A DNA stretch of 64,000 nt, taken from positions 1 to 64,000 of the forward strand of contig CANNCW010000001.1 in the NCBI GenBank assembly GCA_947503345.1, written 5' to 3'. Positions 20,436-27,562 of the stretch are shown in pieces (the stretch's first letter is position 1; the number at the start of each line of letters is the position of its first letter). A program made the translations under genes and the position numbers. This DNA comes from an uncultured Kangiella sp. Its GTDB lineage: Bacteria > Pseudomonadota > Gammaproteobacteria > Enterobacterales > Kangiellaceae. The notes below the pieces were generated by a model, which was not told the DNA's origin, ran no database searches, and saw only the letters and a list, made by a program, of their open reading frames with translations.

Positions 20436-21401
20436 CTACTGGCTGACTTCAAGCGCTTTGTCGAGCATCTCAATTAAAGCTTTACGGTCATACTCATAAG
20501 GTTGCTTTTTATTAAGCTGTACTAATCGTTCCATAACTTTACGGATAGTCACACGCGCTTCTGGTTCTGCTGGAACTACCATATACCTAAGCTTAGGATT
20601 TTTCGAGGAAATAGCATCAAACACTGCATTAGCCACCTCTATCGGATCTTTGTGATTTGAGCGATCTTCAGTAAAGTACTGAAACAATTGTTGCATTTCT
20701 TTTTGGTATTGAGTGTCAGTAGATGTATCATTTTGTTGCATACGGCGCTTCATGGTTTTAATAATCTTCGAATTATAATTTCCAGGCTCCACCATACTGA
20801 CGCCCACCCCAAACTTTTTAAGTTCTTTTGCCAACACTTCCGTATAAGCTTCAACAGCAAACTTACTCATGTTATAAGCGCCGAGCATAGGCGCTGTAAA
20901 GACACCTGCAACTGAGCTAATGTTGATTACTCTACCTTTACTTTCAATAAGTAAAGGGGCAAAAGCCTTTGTCACCCGATAAGGACCGAAGAGGTTAACA
21001 TCCATCTGAAACTGCATATCTTTCTCAGAAACTTCGATAAGAGGACCAAATACAGTTACACCTGCATTGTTTACTAAACCGTATAAACCTCTGCCCTCTT
21101 TGGTAATTAGTGCCACCGCTTTATCAATATCCTCTTGAATAGTGACATCTAACCGAACACCAAGCATGTTCTTATTGGCGCTTAAATCAGCAATATCTTT
21201 CTCTTTCCTAGCTCCAGCATAAACAAAATAGCCTTGTTTAACTAAATACTCGGCTGTTCTTTTTCCAATTCCACTGGAAGCTCCAGTAACTAAAATAGCT
21301 TTTTGAATATTTGTTTCTTGAGGATCTGCTTTAAAAGCTCCCACTTGCATCGACAAAGCTGTGCAAAAGATCCCTATTAAAACGTTTATTAAAATTTTCA
21401 T
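20436..21401 (-). CDS. Short-chain dehydrogenase/reductase with an N-terminal signal/anchor
   Basis: 321 residues. A hydrophobic leader (MKILINVLIGIFCTALSMQ) precedes a classical SDR domain: cofactor motif TGASSGIG near residue 40, NNAG near 110, catalytic Ser in INISSVAG, and YNMSK near 180. An Arg after the second strand (AGARKE) suggests NADP(H). The leader is unusual for a dinucleotide-dependent SDR and may be a membrane anchor. Middle gene of the operon facing the LytTR system. Confidence 0.85.
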   Translation of the reverse strand: MKILINVLIGIFCTALSMQVGAFKADPQETNIQKAILVTGASSGIGKRTAEYLVKQGYFVYAGARKEKDIADLSANKNMLGVRLDVTIQEDIDKAVALITKEGRGLYGLVNNAGVTVFGPLIEVSEKDMQFQMDVNLFGPYRVTKAFAPLLIESKGRVINISSVAGVFTAPMLGAYNMSKFAVEAYTEVLAKELKKFGVGVSMVEPGNYNSKIIKTMKRRMQQNDTSTDTQYQKEMQQLFQYFTEDRSNHKDPIEVANAVFDAISSKNPKLRYMVVPAEPEARVTIRKVMERLVQLNKKQPYEYDRKALIEMLDKALEVSQ

Positions 21402-21410
21402 AATTTTCCC

Positions 21411-21914
21411 TTACTGTAAATTGATATGGTTATTAACATCATGTGTATTTAGCAAGGCAATTTCCCAGCCTTGGTCTGCAGACTTATACAAAACGTACAT
21501 TGCGGATCGCCTAGCAATAACCTTGCCTTCGGCGTTAAGCGCATTAACAATGTTAATCGCTAAAGCTTTATTACGAGTTAATGGCTTTACATTTATTTTC
21601 TCCCAAACCAATTTTCGAACACCTTGAGAGCGCTGGCCATCAATAAATTGAGTAAAGGAGTTACTCAATTCGACACGACTAGCCAATATGGTAGGTTTGT
21701 TTTTTTGTGGGACAATCATAAAAGGCATATAAAAATGACTAGCCACTTTATTCATTGCCTCTTTGTCATCTTTGTTTTGTAAATATTCGTTATAACCAAT
21801 GATATAATCGCGAAAGAACTCTAATGCCTCCTTATTAAAGTTAGCTTGCTCTAAAGGCACAGTAGCTTGCCCTGCCAATGAAAACATCAATAATATTCCC
21901 GTAATTAATTTCAT
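21411..21914 (-). CDS. Exported NTF2-like (SnoaL/DUF4440-type) protein
   Basis: 167 residues with a signal peptide (MKLITGILLMFSLAGQATV). The remainder has the alpha+beta pattern of NTF2-like proteins (a helix of about 25 residues, then ASHFYMPFMIV, later RRSAMYVLYKSADQGWEIALLNTHDV). No catalytic residues can be named. First gene of the minus-strand operon and divergent from the histidine kinase, with the LytTR-type repeats between them. Confidence 0.65.
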   Translation of the reverse strand: MKLITGILLMFSLAGQATVPLEQANFNKEALEFFRDYIIGYNEYLQNKDDKEAMNKVASHFYMPFMIVPQKNKPTILASRVELSNSFTQFIDGQRSQGVRKLVWEKINVKPLTRNKALAINIVNALNAEGKVIARRSAMYVLYKSADQGWEIALLNTHDVNNHINLQ

Positions 21915-22046
21915 AAAAGATCCTTAGTTAGTCATCAAATTTAAATTACAAAAAAGATACTACTAAACAGGTATAAGCTTGTAAGAAGTAGATGAAAGCC
22001 AATAGTTAATCGACGAAAGAATAAAATGAAGATATCAAAACCCTAA

Positions 22047-22075
22047 TGGTCGATAAAAACGGGGGATTGGTCGAT
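22047..22075. promoter_or_regulatory. Direct repeat TGGTCGAT, 21-bp period: predicted LytTR binding site
   Basis: TGGTCGAT occurs at 22047-22054 and 22068-22075, exactly 21 bp (two helical turns) apart, between the divergent operons. LytTR-domain regulators bind paired direct repeats with about this spacing. The likely binder is the response regulator at 23203. The site could control its own operon, the divergent SDR/transporter operon, or both. Confidence 0.6.
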
Positions 22076-22141
22076 CTTTAATTAACTTTTGATAAAAGCT
22101 TGGATACACTTAGCGAATCTCTTGAAGTTAATGAATCAAAT

Positions 22142-23206
22142 ATGTCGTACAGACTTAGCGAGCAACAAACACAATATTTAGGTCTGAGTTTATTTTGGCT
22201 TTTAGTATTTTTACTAAATATTGGTCCCCAATGGGACAAATATGGCAGCTTGCTCGAGGTCATTGAGACCGCAGGGACTTTAACCTTATTACAAGCATTT
22301 ATTGTTATCATTGCTTTAAAGGCGCTCATTCCAGTTTTTCTAAATAATAAAAAAAGAGTACCCTTTTTCATTTCTATAGTATTAGTCACGCTTATTGCGT
22401 GTGAAATCAATATTCTTGTCCGTTATTTATATCTCGAGCCTACCTATGCAGATTCTTACAAGCGCTTTTTAGAGCTATATGGGCACATGACACTAAGAGA
22501 AAGGATGTTTAGCTTATGGACTTTGAAGTGGTTGGTATTCTCAAAAATGCCACAACTACTATATCCTTCAGCGATTTTAATCGCTCATAACTTTTATAAA
22601 CAACAACAACGGCTTTTGCGCTTAAGTGAGCAAAAGCGAAAAGCTGAGCTGGATGCTCTTAAAAGTCAATTAAATCCGCATTTTATTTTTAATACTCTCA
22701 ATAATTTATATGCTTTGACCCTTAAGAAATCTGACAAGGCTCCAATGGTCATTGAGAAATTATCGGATATTCTGGATTACGTACTCTACCGGTGTAATGA
22801 TGATTTTGTGCCATTGGCTTCCGAGATTAAATTGCTAAAAAGCTATATCACTCTTGAAAAAATTCGTTTTGGCGAGCGGGTCAATATAAATTTCAACGCT
22901 GAAGTCGATGAAAGTTATCTAATTGCACCATTAATTTTACTAACACTCGTTGAGAATGCTTGTAAACACAGCTCTGGTGAAGAGATTAAACAAGCATTTA
23001 TTGATATAGAACTTACTTCAAACGATACACAAATCTGTTTTAAGATTTCCAATAGTAAACCGCTTAAAGTGACACCATCTTCAGAACAAGGAATTGGTCT
23101 AGCGAATTTACAAAGGCAATTACAGCTTATCTATAGTGACCAGTACCAGTTATCAATTCAAGACGATAAGCAAAGCTACCAAGCGGAGTTAATCATCCAA
23201 GTATGA
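22142..23206 (+). CDS. LytS/AlgZ-type membrane sensor histidine kinase
   Basis: About 354 residues from the ATG at 22142. A TTG at 22100 in the same frame is possible, but it lies too close to the regulatory repeats. Four N-terminal membrane helices are followed by a His_kinase (PF06580) domain with phospho-acceptor His in SQLNPHFIFNTLNNLYAL. The ATP-binding domain has LIENACKH-like LVENACKH and GIGLANLQRQL. The stop overlaps the regulator start (ATGA). The signal is unknown. Confidence 0.9.
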   Translation: MSYRLSEQQTQYLGLSLFWLLVFLLNIGPQWDKYGSLLEVIETAGTLTLLQAFIVIIALKALIPVFLNNKKRVPFFISIVLVTLIACEINILVRYLYLEPTYADSYKRFLELYGHMTLRERMFSLWTLKWLVFSKMPQLLYPSAILIAHNFYKQQQRLLRLSEQKRKAELDALKSQLNPHFIFNTLNNLYALTLKKSDKAPMVIEKLSDILDYVLYRCNDDFVPLASEIKLLKSYITLEKIRFGERVNINFNAEVDESYLIAPLILLTLVENACKHSSGEEIKQAFIDIELTSNDTQICFKISNSKPLKVTPSSEQGIGLANLQRQLQLIYSDQYQLSIQDDKQSYQAELIIQV

Positions 23207-23901
23207 AAAAATTTCAATGCCTAATTGTGGATGATGAAGAATTAGCTAGAGAATTGTTAGAATCTTATATCGAACAGCTACCTCAATTTGAATTAGTCGC
23301 GGCTTGCGCTAGTGCTATTGAAGCCAACGAGATTCTTAAAACTAAACCTATTGATTTATTATTGTTAGATATAGAAATGCCCGTACTTAAAGGGATCGAA
23401 TTCTATAAAAACCTCAGTAGTAAACCACAGGTTATTTTTACCACAGCCTATCGTGATTACGCAGTTGATGGTTTTGAGCAAGAAGCGGTAGATTACTTAT
23501 TAAAGCCGATTACATTTGCCCGCTTTTTTAAAGCTACTGAAAAATTTTCTTCTTTACAGCAACTAAAACAACAACAGGAATTAAGCGAGGTAAATAACAA
23601 TGAGTTTATTTTCGTACGTGAAAACCGTAAACAGATAAAAATAAAGTATAGCAATATACTCTATATTCAAAGCATGAAAGACTATATCCAAATCTATCTG
23701 AATGAAGGAAAACATATAGTAAAACACAGTATTTCTTCATTTCACTCGTTACTCACTGAAAATTTTATTCGTGTACATCGCTCTTATATTGTCAATCTCG
23801 ATAAGATTACGGCTTACTCTAATTCTGATATCGAAATCGGCGACTTTGAAATCCCCATCGGTGATAACTACCGTCAACAACTACAGCAGTACCTTGCTTA
23901 A
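23203..23901 (+). CDS. LytTR-family response regulator
   Basis: 232 residues. Receiver domain (CLIVDDEELARELL, phospho-Asp in LLLLDIEMPVLKG near residue 54, Lys in YLLKPI) and a C-terminal LytTR DNA-binding domain (FIFVRENRKQIKIKYSNILYIQS, FIRVHRSYIVNLDKI). Translationally coupled to its kinase by a 4-base overlap. The 21-bp direct repeats upstream fit its binding mode. Confidence 0.94.
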   Translation: MKKFQCLIVDDEELARELLESYIEQLPQFELVAACASAIEANEILKTKPIDLLLLDIEMPVLKGIEFYKNLSSKPQVIFTTAYRDYAVDGFEQEAVDYLLKPITFARFFKATEKFSSLQQLKQQQELSEVNNNEFIFVRENRKQIKIKYSNILYIQSMKDYIQIYLNEGKHIVKHSISSFHSLLTENFIRVHRSYIVNLDKITAYSNSDIEIGDFEIPIGDNYRQQLQQYLA

Positions 23902-24000
23902 TTGCTTAGCAATACTTAGTTACAGTTTGTCATTTGCCCATAAATCTATGCCCTGCTAGTGTACTTCAGCATAAATTCGCTATTTATGGAGAAATCTAAT

Positions 24001-25125
24001 ATGGCAAATCGTCGTCAGTTTATTAAAAACTCACTAATTGCATCTGCAGGCTTGGCAACGGCATGTCAATCACGTACCAAGGCTCTTTTGCATCAATCAA
24101 AGCCCTTAAATATTTTATTTATGGGTGGCACAGGCTTTTTAGGTCCCCATACCGTGAAGGCTGCAGTAGATGCCGGTCACAAAGTTACTCTTTTTAACCG
24201 CGGAAAAACAAAACCAACATTACACGCTGAGTTGCTTAACTCTTTGCCTTTGATCAAAGGAGATCGAAAGACTGACGATATTAAGCAATTACAAGGTACG
24301 AAATGGGATCTGGTTATTGATACTTCTAGCTATTATCCTCGAGTGGTTAATATGTTGCTGGATGAGATTGGCGATAATATTGGGCAATATATTTTTATTT
24401 CTACCATTTCTGTTTACGCCGATTGGTCACAGAAAAACATGGACGAGTCAGCAACAGTTGGAACTATCGATGATCCTACAACGGAAAAAGTTACTGGTGC
24501 TAGCTATGGCCCTTTAAAGGCTTTATGTGAAAAAGCAGCGGTTGATCGATTAGGTGACAAGGCGACCATTATTCGACCAGGCTTAATCGTAGGCCCAGGT
24601 GACAAGTCAGATAGATTTACTTATTGGCCAGTAAGAGTCGCTAAAGGTGGCGATGTACTTTGTCCCAGTGAAGGCAAAGATTTTATCCAAATTATTGATG
24701 TGCGTGATTTAGCAGAATGGGCTATTCATTGTGCTAATAAAAATATTACTGGAGTTTTTAATGCGCAAACTAATGGCAATGATATGACTATTGGCGAATT
24801 ACTGACTAACTGCAAAATGACACTAAACCCAAAAGCCAACCTAGTCTGGATCCCCTCAGAGTTTTTAGAAAAACATGAAGTTCAACCCTGGGGTGAAATG
24901 CCGACCTGGTTCCCACCAAAAGGAGACTTCGCTGGCGCGGGCACTATGAGCTCTAAAAAGGCTTATGCTAACGGTTTAAAGCAACGTCCATTAAAGGCCA
25001 TCGTTCAGGACACATACGACTGGTTTGTATCGCTACCAGCAGAACGCCAAGAGAAATTCAGAGCGGGAATAAAAGCAGAAAAAGAAGCTAAAGTGTTAGC
25101 GGCTTGGAAAAAGCATAAAAGTTAA
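24001..25125 (+). CDS. Tat-exported NAD-dependent epimerase/dehydratase-like protein
   Basis: 374 residues. A twin-arginine signal (NRRQFIKNSLIASAGLATAC) precedes an extended-SDR Rossmann fold (ILFMGGTGFLGPHTVKAA near residue 38). The catalytic Tyr/Lys are less canonical: SYGPLKALCEKA near 165 would supply them. Tat export suits a folded, cofactor-bearing protein. I chose the ATG at 24001 because GGAG lies 10 bases upstream; a longer frame starts at 23959. Substrate unknown. Confidence 0.82.
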   Translation: MANRRQFIKNSLIASAGLATACQSRTKALLHQSKPLNILFMGGTGFLGPHTVKAAVDAGHKVTLFNRGKTKPTLHAELLNSLPLIKGDRKTDDIKQLQGTKWDLVIDTSSYYPRVVNMLLDEIGDNIGQYIFISTISVYADWSQKNMDESATVGTIDDPTTEKVTGASYGPLKALCEKAAVDRLGDKATIIRPGLIVGPGDKSDRFTYWPVRVAKGGDVLCPSEGKDFIQIIDVRDLAEWAIHCANKNITGVFNAQTNGNDMTIGELLTNCKMTLNPKANLVWIPSEFLEKHEVQPWGEMPTWFPPKGDFAGAGTMSSKKAYANGLKQRPLKAIVQDTYDWFVSLPAERQEKFRAGIKAEKEAKVLAAWKKHKS

Positions 25126-25479
25126 GATTGATTCCAACTTTCGTGGGAATGATCAATAACATTAGGAAAGTCGGTAAATACCCCATCGACTTTCCAAATT
25201 TTTAATTTTTCAAACTGCTGGTCTTTATTAACAGTAAATACATAGTTCTTTAGTCCTAGTGCCTTGGCTTTTTCGATATGCTTAGGCTTAACGTTTTTAA
25301 TATAGGAATGAAATGAGTAAGCATTGATTTTTTCACTAAATTTTAATGCTCGCTTATATTTTCGCTCTGCCAATACACCGATTTTTATTTCTGAACTTCG
25401 TTTTCGAGCTTGCTCCATTACAGGAGGCTAATATCAAAGCAATCAAAATTATTAATATATATTTTTTAAATAACATCAT
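25122..25479 (-). pseudogene. Remnant of a lipoprotein glycerophosphodiester phosphodiesterase
   Basis: Start and signal survive: GAGGAAAT then ATG at 25479, a hydrophobic stretch and a lipobox ending LASC. That frame stops about 40 codons in. In another frame, 25418-25122 encodes the C-terminal part of a GDPD barrel (EIKIGVLAERKYKRALKFSE, KALGLKNYVFTVNKDQQFEK, DGVFTDFPNVI). The catalytic N-terminal barrel (HRG, ExD motifs) is missing and the two pieces are out of frame, so I infer an internal deletion. The 3' end overlaps the epimerase stop and a TTCG palindrome. Confidence 0.75.
25131..25153. repeat. TTCG-loop palindrome at the gene junction
   Basis: ATTCCAACTTTCGTGGGAAT forms a hairpin (ATTCC/GGAAT around a TTCG-containing loop). 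It lies just after the epimerase stop and within the 3' end of the phosphodiesterase remnant. Confidence 0.5.
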
Positions 25480-25492
25480 ATTTCCTCAAAAA

Positions 25493-25517
25493 AAATGCCA
25501 CTAATTTAGTGGCATTT
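25493..25517 (-). terminator. Terminator after grxD
   Basis: Stem AAATGCCACTA/TAGTGGCATTT with a 3-base loop, followed on the minus strand by eight T. Confidence 0.9.
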
Positions 25518-25542
25518 AATCATAAAAGATGTGCTTCTTAAA

Positions 25543-25890
25543 TTAAGCTTCTGGTGCTTTACCATAAGACTCATTAAGCACTTCTTGCAATTCACCAGCT
25601 TGCGCCATTTCTAAGATAATGTCACAACCGCCTTGTAATTCGCCGTCTACCCATAATTGCGGGAAAGTTGGCCAGTTAGCAAATTTTGGTAATTCGGCGC
25701 GAATATCTGGATTTTGCAATACGTCTACGTAAGCAAATTCATGTCCACAAGCCATTACCGCTTGTACTGCTTGTGCCGAGAAACCACACATTGGTAACTT
25801 TGGTGAGCCTTTCATATAAAGCACTACTTTGTTGTCAGCGATTTGCTGTTTGATTTGCTCGATGGTTTGGTTTACTGGGTTATCGCTCAT
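25543..25890 (-). CDS. grxD: Monothiol glutaredoxin (Grx4/GrxD type)
   Basis: 115 residues. Binds and transfers [2Fe-2S] clusters with BolA-type partners. The CGFS active site is in KLPMCGFSAQAVQA near residue 30, with the glutathione-binding WPTFPQLWVDGELQGGCDI further on. I chose the ATG at 25890 (GAGGAAAGCC upstream); five more codons are possible upstream. Confidence 0.96.
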   Translation of the reverse strand: MSDNPVNQTIEQIKQQIADNKVVLYMKGSPKLPMCGFSAQAVQAVMACGHEFAYVDVLQNPDIRAELPKFANWPTFPQLWVDGELQGGCDIILEMAQAGELQEVLNESYGKAPEA

Positions 25891-26008
25891 GGCTTTCCTC
25901 AACAATTAATCTATACCCGCTAATAATGGGCGCTATTATACGGATTTCAAGCCAATTGTCGCATGAAATCTTCTCTTTGCATCTAGCCCATAGAGGGTTA
26001 CAATAGAG

Positions 26009-26027
26009 GCAAATGATAATCAATCTC
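26009..26027 (+). promoter_or_regulatory. Fur box upstream of the iron ABC ATPase
   Basis: GCAAATGATAATCAATCTC matches the Fur consensus at 15 of 19 positions, about 35 bases before the ATG at 26060. This predicts iron repression. Confidence 0.75.
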
Positions 26028-26059
26028 AGTATCAATTAGAGTCCTAACGACTATTAAGT

Positions 26060-27214
26060 ATGAGCCAATCTCCTATTTTAGAATTACAGCAAGTTGAATG
26101 TCGCCATGACAATCACGTGGTAGTTCAAAGCGTTGGCTTTAGTTTAAAAGCAGGTGAATCGGCATGTCTGCTTGGCCCAAGCGGTTGTGGTAAAACAACT
26201 TTGCTACGTGCCATAGCAGGATTAGAGCCTATTTATAATGGCGAGATTAACATTCATGGCAATTTATGCTCTTCAGCTCAGATCCAGACGCCACCAGATA
26301 AACGCCATTTAGGATTGGTCTTTCAAGATCATGCCCTCTTCCCGCATTTATCTATTGCTGATAATGTCGCCTTTGGCTTACGTAAGCTATCACGTAAAAG
26401 CAAAGCTCGTCGGGTTGAAGAATGTTTGGAATTAGTTGGCCTTGAAGGTTTAGGCGAGCGTTTCCCCCATCAGATCTCTGGCGGTCAACAGCAAAGAGTT
26501 GCTCTCGCTAGAACCATAGCGCCAAAACCTAAACTAATTTTATTAGACGAAGCTTTTTCCAGTTTAGATACTCATTTACGTCGCTCTTTAGCGCGTGAAT
26601 TAAAAGAGCTGTTAAAGTCCCAAGGCATTGCCTCTTTATTAGTAACTCATGACCAACAAGAAGCGTTTGCCATGGCCGATTATATTGGCGTGATGCATCG
26701 TGGTGAGTTATTGCAATGGGACACGCCTTATAATCTGTACCATCAACCCAATGATCCACAGATCGCTAGCTTTATCGGTGATGGACACTTTATTAGTGGA
26801 GTCATCCACAAAGACATGAGTCAGGCAGAACACTCAAGCGACGATGTTCCCATGGTAACTACTGCCTTGGGGGACTTCCCGATTGCCAACCTGACAAACA
26901 ATCTCGGCAAAGCCAGTTGTAAAGATCCTCTTCATTGCACCCATAATCATCAGTATCATTTTTCTGATCATGAACAAGTTTTAGTTTTGATGCGCCCTGA
27001 TGACATAACACCGAATCCTAGCTCCTCTCTGCGTGCGAAAGTGGTTCATAAGGTCTTTAGAGGGGCAATCATCGAATATGAGCTAGAACTGGCTAATAAA
27101 GAGACTCTCAAGGCCTTATTCGCTAGTCACCACGATTACCCTTTAACCCAAGATATTGGGTTGGATTTAGACGTGCAACACTTGATCGTGTATCCTAACA
27201 AAATCCAACTGTAA
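26060..27214 (+). CDS. Iron(III)-type ABC transporter ATP-binding protein (FbpC-like)
   Basis: 384 residues. Walker A GPSGCGKTTLLRA near residue 38, Q-loop VFQDHALFPH, signature ISGGQQQRVALAR near 138, Walker B LILLDEAFSSLD, and switch His in VTHDQQEAFAM. A TOBE-type C-terminal region (from about 240) carries an unusual His/Cys-rich stretch (KDPLHCTHNHQYHFSDH) that might sense metal; this last point is inference. No permease or binding protein is adjacent, so its partners must be elsewhere. Confidence 0.88.
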   Translation: MSQSPILELQQVECRHDNHVVVQSVGFSLKAGESACLLGPSGCGKTTLLRAIAGLEPIYNGEINIHGNLCSSAQIQTPPDKRHLGLVFQDHALFPHLSIADNVAFGLRKLSRKSKARRVEECLELVGLEGLGERFPHQISGGQQQRVALARTIAPKPKLILLDEAFSSLDTHLRRSLARELKELLKSQGIASLLVTHDQQEAFAMADYIGVMHRGELLQWDTPYNLYHQPNDPQIASFIGDGHFISGVIHKDMSQAEHSSDDVPMVTTALGDFPIANLTNNLGKASCKDPLHCTHNHQYHFSDHEQVLVLMRPDDITPNPSSSLRAKVVHKVFRGAIIEYELELANKETLKALFASHHDYPLTQDIGLDLDVQHLIVYPNKIQL

Positions 27215-27309
27215 AAATATCCGACGATCAAAAAAAGTTTTTTTCCCTTGACTCCGCGCAAAGCCAAGCGCCTCAAGGCTTTGCGACCATTTAAAAAACT
27301 TCCCACATT

Positions 27310-27318
27310 TTATCCACA
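27310..27318 (+). promoter_or_regulatory. DnaA box upstream of nrdA
   Basis: TTATCCACA, a perfect DnaA box. In E. coli DnaA regulates nrdAB through boxes upstream of the promoter; the same logic is likely here. Confidence 0.65.
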
Positions 27319-27356
27319 GAAATTCCACTAATTAGGGACTTGCCAAGGCAAATAAA

Positions 27357-27403
27357 ACGCACTATCTTGTATCTGTTTGCGCAAACAACACTATATATTG
27401 ATA
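27357..27403 (+). promoter_or_regulatory. Pair of NrdR boxes overlapping the nrdA promoter
   Basis: The proximal box at 27388-27403 (core ACACTATATATTG) is close to the ACACWATATATWGTGT consensus. A weaker copy at 27357-27372 (core CACTATCTTG) lies exactly 31 bp, three helical turns, upstream. The proximal box covers the promoter spacer and -10, so NrdR-dATP binding would repress. Confidence 0.7.
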
Positions 27404-27562
27404 ATTAAGAGTTTGAGCTAAACTATTGATTTTTCGTTGAAGCGGAGCAATCCGCCAATGATATTGGTTATTTTTTATGCAAACTGTTTATGGTTTAAAA
27501 AATAACTCAAAAAAGACAATTTATATAACACTAACGAAGACAAGATAGAGGTTCGTGGAGTA

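Larger units (their letters stand above)
27215..27562 (+). promoter_or_regulatory. nrdA upstream control region
   Basis: About 350 bases without a credible gene. It contains a 9-bp hairpin (27257-27265/27277-27285), a consensus DnaA box (27310-27318), two NrdR-like boxes and a promoter -35 TTGCGC (27377-27382), 17-base spacer, -10 GATAAT (27400-27405). An ORF of 23 codons at 27477 lacks a ribosome site and is not called. Confidence 0.65.

Noticed and set aside
22001..22054. A third LytTR repeat near 22010 (TCGAC)
   Set aside because: Only four bases match and the 40-bp spacing breaks the 21-bp period.
27477..27548. 23-codon ORF upstream of nrdA as a leader peptide
   Set aside because: No Shine-Dalgarno and no amino-acid bias; the region is better explained by the regulatory sites.
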